Below, piece by piece: positions 39,845 to 41,871 of a stretch of DNA of 41,871 nt. The notes beneath the pieces are model-generated. The model was not told where the DNA came from. It saw nothing but the letters and a program-made list of their open reading frames with translations, and did no database searches. This stretch comes from an uncultured bacterium. Its GTDB lineage: Bacteria > Verrucomicrobiota > Lentisphaeria > Oligosphaerales > Oligosphaeraceae. Position 1 is the stretch's first letter. Each line of letters opens with the position of its first letter. The position numbers and the translations under genes were made by a program. The stretch covers positions 1 through 41,871 of the forward strand of contig CACYQT010000050.1 in the NCBI GenBank assembly GCA_902776645.1, in the 5' to 3' direction.

Positions 39845-41871
39845 ATGGAAAACATCAAACAACACTCATATCAATACACCACCATCCGGACACACCGCAA
39901 TTCGAACTTCGGATTGCAGACGATCCGTCGCGCATGGTTCGCATGCTCCGGTTTCCTTGGCGGAATCAGGGGGATTCTCCGCCATTACCTGCCGTTGCAA
40001 TCCGAATACAACCTGCAGAAGGCGAAACCCACCAGAAGCCAGCGCTTCGCCATCGGCGTCCGCAGCCTCCCGATCATGACGGTTTTCACCGTCATGCTGC
40101 TAGCGATCGCCATCCACTGCTACAAGCTTCTGGTTCTCAGGCATTCGGAATTCGAAGAAAAGGCGCAGTCGCACTGCCAGAGCATCCAGAACACGCAAGG
40201 TGCTCGTGGATGCATTTACACGGTCGACAACAAGTTACTGGCGGGCAACTATTTCCAGAAGGACATCTTCATCGAGCCCAAGAAGATTCCATCGAAATTC
40301 CGCGCCCAGGCCATCATGTTCATCGCGAACGCCACTCACAGGCCCGTGCCTGAAATCGCACAGATGTTCTTTGAAATCATTGAAAAAGATCAGGAAATCA
40401 CTCTTTCATCGAACGTTGACCGCCACACGGCGAAACACATCGAGGCCCACGGATACCCCCACACGACCATCATCCGCAACAGCCATCATCGCGATAAGAA
40501 GAACCGTGAAAAGCTGTCTTGCACATCCTATTCCGTCGTCTTCACCCTGCCGCTCAAACTGCAGTTGGAACAACACATGCCGACCATGCTGTCCATCGGC
40601 GCAGAACTCGGCATGAATGAAAAGGCAGTTCGGGAAGCCGTCAACGGCCGCCATGGCCTTGCGCGGACCAAGCAGGTCAAAGTCCAGGCGGGCATTGATT
40701 ACACGGACGGTGTCGCTCTCGAAAACAACCTGAAGAAAATCCCGCGTCTTGGCAAAGGCGCCTACCAGGTGAAAACGAACACCAAGCGGATCTACCCGCA
40801 GAACACGCTCGCCGCGCCGCTTGTCGGGCTGACCAACACGGCGGACGGCAAAGGAATCTCCGGTATCGAGGAACTTTTCGACGAACAGCTCCGCCCCACC
40901 AGCGGAAGCAATGTCTTCCTGAAGGACGGCAAAGGACGCCGCCTCCCGATGACGGAAAACATCCGCACCACCCTCCCCATGAACGGGAACGACATTTTCC
41001 TGACCATCAACAGCGGCATCCAGAACATCGCAGAAGAGGAACTTGCGAAAGCCATTCCGGACGTCAAGCCGGATCGCGCCTACGCCGTCATGATGAATCC
41101 GAGAACCGGCGCCATCATGGCTTTGACGCAGTATCCGACCTTCGATCCCAACAAACGCGACGAAGTCGAAGATCCTGCCGGCTTCGGATTCCTCCCGCTT
41201 ACCGAAACCTTCGAGCCTGGCTCCATCATGAAAGGCATCTCCCTTTCATGCGCCATTTCGGAAGGCGTCATCGACCGGAACACCGTCTACTTCTGCGAAA
41301 ATGGCTACTGGCCATCCGCGAAGCTTCATGACACCCACCGCAACGAAGATCTCTCCATCACGGAAATCATCATGCATTCCAGCAACATCGGGACGGCGAA
41401 GGCGGCCGTGGACCTTGGCGCCTACAAGCTATTCCATGGTCTGATCGGCTTCGGCTTCGGCAAGCAGACATATCTCGGCTTCTATCCGGCCGGGCAGAAG
41501 CCTGTCTTCTTCAAGAAGGAGGCCAACGGCATCTTCCGCTCGCTCGAACGCTGGGACAAGCTGTCCATCACCCGTTTCCCGATCGGACAAGGCATCTCGG
41601 TCACGCCGTTCCAAATGGTCCAGGCCTACAGCGCCATCGCCAACCACGGCGTCATGATGCAGCCATACATCATCGACCGCATCCTTTCGCATGACGGAAC
41701 GGTGACCAGCTCCATCCCCCGTGTGAAGGGTCGCCCGATCTCCGCCTATGCCGCAAAACAGATGACGGAAGCCCTCAAGACCGTCCCCACGAAGGAGGGG
41801 ACGGCCAGACGCGCCGCCATTGAAGGCTATACGGTCGCCGGCAAAACCGGCACGTCTGAAATCTGGGATTC
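39845..41871 (+). CDS. ftsI: Penicillin-binding protein FtsI (septal transpeptidase), cut by window edge
   Basis: 675 codons are present and the frame is open to the end of the window. After an unusually long cytoplasmic N-terminus (about 75 residues) comes one membrane helix at roughly 77-94. The pedestal domain follows, then the transpeptidase: active Ser460 in FEPGSIMK (S460, K463), S512-S513-N514 (SxN) and K667-T668-G669 (KTGTS) at the very end. The usual RGxIxDRNG after the helix reads ARGCIYTVDNKLLAGN, without the Arg-Asn pair. With a SEDS partner it cross-links septal peptidoglycan. GGGGAAGG precedes the ATG by about 11 bases. Dcw position supports FtsI over an elongation PBP2. Confidence 0.92.
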   Translation, partial: MENIKQHSYQYTTIRTHRNSNFGLQTIRRAWFACSGFLGGIRGILRHYLPLQSEYNLQKAKPTRSQRFAIGVRSLPIMTVFTVMLLAIAIHCYKLLVLRHSEFEEKAQSHCQSIQNTQGARGCIYTVDNKLLAGNYFQKDIFIEPKKIPSKFRAQAIMFIANATHRPVPEIAQMFFEIIEKDQEITLSSNVDRHTAKHIEAHGYPHTTIIRNSHHRDKKNREKLSCTSYSVVFTLPLKLQLEQHMPTMLSIGAELGMNEKAVREAVNGRHGLARTKQVKVQAGIDYTDGVALENNLKKIPRLGKGAYQVKTNTKRIYPQNTLAAPLVGLTNTADGKGISGIEELFDEQLRPTSGSNVFLKDGKGRRLPMTENIRTTLPMNGNDIFLTINSGIQNIAEEELAKAIPDVKPDRAYAVMMNPRTGAIMALTQYPTFDPNKRDEVEDPAGFGFLPLTETFEPGSIMKGISLSCAISEGVIDRNTVYFCENGYWPSAKLHDTHRNEDLSITEIIMHSSNIGTAKAAVDLGAYKLFHGLIGFGFGKQTYLGFYPAGQKPVFFKKEANGIFRSLERWDKLSITRFPIGQGISVTPFQMVQAYSAIANHGVMMQPYIIDRILSHDGTVTSSIPRVKGRPISAYAAKQMTEALKTVPTKEGTARRAAIEGYTVAGKTGTSEIWD

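Noticed and set aside
1..41871. tRNA genes, transposases, phage genes or integration sites
   Set aside because: I checked gaps for T-loop words and cloverleaf arms and all frames for mobile-element motifs, and saw none.

Overview
The window is about 42 kb of a diderm bacterial chromosome. GC-rich genes strongly prefer C/G at the third codon position, and they are separated by short AT-rich gaps. TolC, HlyD and other outer-membrane export parts, a pseudopilin of the [18 protein letters not shown] type that is hugely expanded in Lentisphaerota, many Gfo/Idh and TIM-barrel sugar isomerase genes, a sulfotransferase and a partial dcw cluster together suggest a Lentisphaerota/Verrucomicrobiota (Victivallis-like) genome. 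That placement is inference from gene content. I found no rRNA, tRNA, CRISPR array, transposase or phage gene.

Layout. (1) 1-983, minus strand: the first 42 codons of nrdR, cut by the window edge, and a YmdB-type phosphodiesterase. (2) 1202-1900: a flavin reductase, followed by a strong palindromic hairpin. (3) 2095-7347, plus strand: a sugar-type operon with a Gfo/Idh/MocA oxidoreductase, two TIM-barrel isomerase/epimerases, an LplT-like MFS protein and an orphan MalK-type ATPase. It ends at a bidirectional terminator facing hpt. (4) 7433-11316: hpt, a secondary alpha/beta hydrolase, a 9-bp tandem repeat, a GMP synthase whose glutaminase domain is degenerate, and a pseudopilin. (5) 11448-13882: an orphan His/Asp-rich metal-binding protein translationally coupled to a YihY/BrkB membrane protein. 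(6) 14067-16004: a sulfotransferase-like protein plus an MFS transporter.

(7) 16227-24474: an export cluster made of a TolC-like lipoprotein, a protein with several zinc-binding sites, an HlyD adaptor, two ABC half-transporters forming a typical asymmetric heterodimer, and a secreted protein. The second ABC gene is frameshifted at its extreme 3' end. This is the best candidate here for an undescribed system. (8) 24484-26700: RarA fused to a methyltransferase-like domain. (9) 26778-30110, minus strand: an operon of a DegT aminotransferase, a dipeptide epimerase/N-acetyl-D-Glu racemase-like enolase, and a DUF1611 (DgcN-like) protein, suggesting D-glutamate or muropeptide metabolism. (10) 30366-35980: an FtsW/RodA protein, an M42 peptidase, recO, a DUF1015 protein and lysA. 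(11) 36213-37692: a secreted EF-hand/Gly-Arg repeat protein and recX. (12) 37720-41871: the start of the division and cell wall cluster, with promoter, repeat-rich operator region, mraZ, rsmH, an ftsL-like gene and ftsI, which runs off the window.

Several genes converge on the cell wall: lysA supplies diaminopimelate; FtsW/RodA, FtsI, FtsL and MraZ build and control the septum; and the D-amino-acid operon may recycle peptidoglycan. Functions are read from motifs and family resemblance only, without database searches.
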